A stretch of DNA of 5,464 nt from Coriobacteriales bacterium (lineage in GTDB: Bacteria; Actinomycetota; Coriobacteriia; Coriobacteriales; UBA8131), in contig JAIRZP010000047.1 of NCBI GenBank assembly GCA_031267175.1, positions 1-5,464 of the forward strand, in the 5' to 3' direction. This document shows, piece after piece, positions 4,459 to 5,464 of this stretch. Both the position numbers and the translations under genes were made by a program. The notes beneath the pieces were generated by a model that was not told the DNA's origin, did not search any database, and saw only the letters and a program-made list of their open reading frames with translations. The stretch's first letter is position 1. Every line of letters begins with the position of its first letter.

Positions 4459-5464
4459 GTGGTGGAAACTCAGGAGTCAGTAGAGTCAGTGGAGGAAGGC
4501 ACAGAAGGGCCAGCAGTGGAGGACAGCGAGCAAGGCAGCGCAGAGGAAGGATTGGGAGAGGAGCACGCCAGCGAGGACGGCGGCAACGGAGCCAGCGAGG
4601 ATGCCGAGCAAGGCTCCGGCGCGTCGGAGGACTGTAACTCCGCCTGCTCGAGTTGCGATGTGGCCGGCTGCGGCGACCGGAGTGCGCCAGCCAAATTAAC
4701 GCCTCACCCCCAGGCGCAGATACACCATGTCATCGCCGTGGTGAGCGGCAAGGGCGGCGTGGGTAAGTCGCTGGTTACCTCGCAGCTGGCAAACCTTTTT
4801 AACGCCAAAGGCTACCGCGTGGGTGTGCTCGATGCCGATATTACCGGCCCCACAATGGCGCGGGCCTTTGGCATCAGCGACCATCTCAACGCCTGCGAAG
4901 ACGGCCTTATCCCGCAGGAGACGGCAGAGGGCATACGGGTGGTCTCGACAAACATGGTCCTGCCGGATGAGACGACGCCGGTGCTCTGGCGTGGCTCCAT
5001 CATCTCCAACCTCATCCGCCAGTTTTTCTCCGAGGTGCTCTGGGGAGAGCTGGACTATCTGTTCATCGACATGCCGCCGGGCACCGGCGACGTGGCCCTC
5101 ACCGTGTTCCAGTCGCTGCCCATAGACGGCATCGTCATCGTGACGGCCCCGCAGGACCTTGTGTCGATGATCGTGGGCAAGGCCATCAATATGGCCGACA
5201 CGATGGAGGTGCCGATCCTCGGCCTCGTCGAGAACATGGCACACTTCACCTGCCCGGACTGCGGCAGCGAGCATCGGGTCTTTGGCCCCAGTACCCTGGA
5301 CGCGCTCGCCGATGAGTATGGCATTGCGCTCCGCGCGAGCCTCCCCCTTGACCCCCGCTTTGCCGAGCACATGGACAGAGGCGAGGCCGCCCGGATTGCC
5401 GTGCCGGGGTTGGATGCCTTTGCACAGAAACTGGCAGCGGGGACGGGGCAACTGTCCCACTTTG
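4459..5464 (+). CDS. mrp: Mrp/NBP35-family P-loop ATPase (Fe-S cluster carrier type), 3' end cut
   Basis: Cytoplasmic SIMIBI-class ATPase of the Mrp/ApbC/NBP35 family, which in characterised members holds and transfers Fe-S clusters. 335 residues are visible and the frame is still open at the window end. Residues 1-58 are a highly acidic, Ser/Gly-rich segment (20 Asp/Glu, no Lys or Arg). Next is a Cys cluster, C59-x3-C63-x2-C66-x4-C71, analogous to the N-terminal cluster site of NBP35 proteins. The ATPase domain has the deviant Walker A SGKGGVGKS (K98, K103), the DADITGPTM switch motif (125-133), Walker B-type LFIDMPPGTGD (201-211) and TAPQD. The CPDC pair (C265, C268) is the conserved CxxC thought to bind a bridging cluster in a dimer. 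GTG at 4459 is chosen because a GGAGG precedes it and no ATG exists upstream of the ATPase domain. The gene starts 3 bases after rpoD. Confidence 0.93.
   Translation, partial: MVETQESVESVEEGTEGPAVEDSEQGSAEEGLGEEHASEDGGNGASEDAEQGSGASEDCNSACSSCDVAGCGDRSAPAKLTPHPQAQIHHVIAVVSGKGGVGKSLVTSQLANLFNAKGYRVGVLDADITGPTMARAFGISDHLNACEDGLIPQETAEGIRVVSTNMVLPDETTPVLWRGSIISNLIRQFFSEVLWGELDYLFIDMPPGTGDVALTVFQSLPIDGIVIVTAPQDLVSMIVGKAINMADTMEVPILGLVENMAHFTCPDCGSEHRVFGPSTLDALADEYGIALRASLPLDPRFAEHMDRGEAARIAVPGLDAFAQKLAAGTGQLSHF
4474..4632 (+). repeat. Repetitive acidic coding tract at the start of mrp
   Basis: Short direct repeats build the acidic leader. GAGTCAGT appears twice with period 9 (4474-4481 and 4483-4490, encoding ESVESV). 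GCCAGCGAGGA appears twice (4567-4577 and 4591-4601). Three ASED tetrapeptides fall at residues 37-40, 45-48 and 55-58. The tract is low-complexity but stays in frame with the ATPase domain and follows a good Shine-Dalgarno, so it is probably translated. Confidence 0.55.
5439..5464. repeat. Inverted repeat at the window end, possible repeat-element edge
   Basis: GGGAC (5440-5444) and GTCCC (5454-5458) form a short inverted repeat around GGGGCAACT, after the helix that normally ends Mrp proteins (LDAFAQKL). The continuing residues GTGQLSHF do not look like Mrp. This could be the beginning of a dispersed palindromic repeat reading into the gene's 3' end, or chance. The window stops here, so it cannot be settled. 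Confidence 0.25.

Noticed and set aside
4470..4694. Minus-strand open frame opposite the acidic start of mrp
   Set aside because: It is the complement of the repetitive acidic tract. The + strand reading has a Shine-Dalgarno and runs directly into the ATPase domain.

Overview
The window is a chromosomal housekeeping segment with four protein-coding genes, all on the + strand. In order they are: the 3' part of a membrane-type GGDEF (diguanylate cyclase) gene, DNA primase dnaG, the primary sigma factor rpoD, and an Mrp/NBP35-type P-loop ATPase cut by the window end. I found no tRNA or rRNA gene, CRISPR array, transposase or phage gene. No gap between genes exceeds about 75 bases.

The DNA is GC-rich with G/C-rich third codon positions. 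RpoD has a long Ala/Pro/Lys/Ser-rich N-terminus before region 1.1, in the style of high-GC Gram-positives. The GGDEF linker and the Cys-rich Mrp N-terminus resemble proteins of Clostridia and gut Actinomycetota. I infer Actinomycetota, most likely class Coriobacteriia (Eggerthella/Slackia/Olsenella-type gut bacteria). This is from recalled family resemblance only; no search was run.

Layout: 1-752 is the GGDEF protein without its N-terminus. 753-826 holds a strong 13-bp hairpin, a probable terminator, which runs into the candidate dnaG promoter; dnaG starts at a GTG with no Shine-Dalgarno. 827-2788 is dnaG. 2789-2835 holds two candidate -10 boxes, a possible five-codon minicistron and a strong Shine-Dalgarno. 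2836-4455 is rpoD, starting at TTG. After a 3-base gap, mrp starts at GTG (4459) and stays open to the window end.

dnaG-rpoD is the core of the classical macromolecular-synthesis operon, which pairs replication priming with the housekeeping sigma factor. Here the upstream partner is a GGDEF gene rather than rpsU or dgt. The downstream partner is an Fe-S carrier-type ATPase that looks co-transcribed with rpoD. None of the three complete starts is ATG. No clearly new system is visible. The best leads are the candidate leaderless signals before dnaG and rpoD, the MQKRR minicistron over the rpoD ribosome-binding site, and the acidic, Cys-rich Mrp N-terminus.
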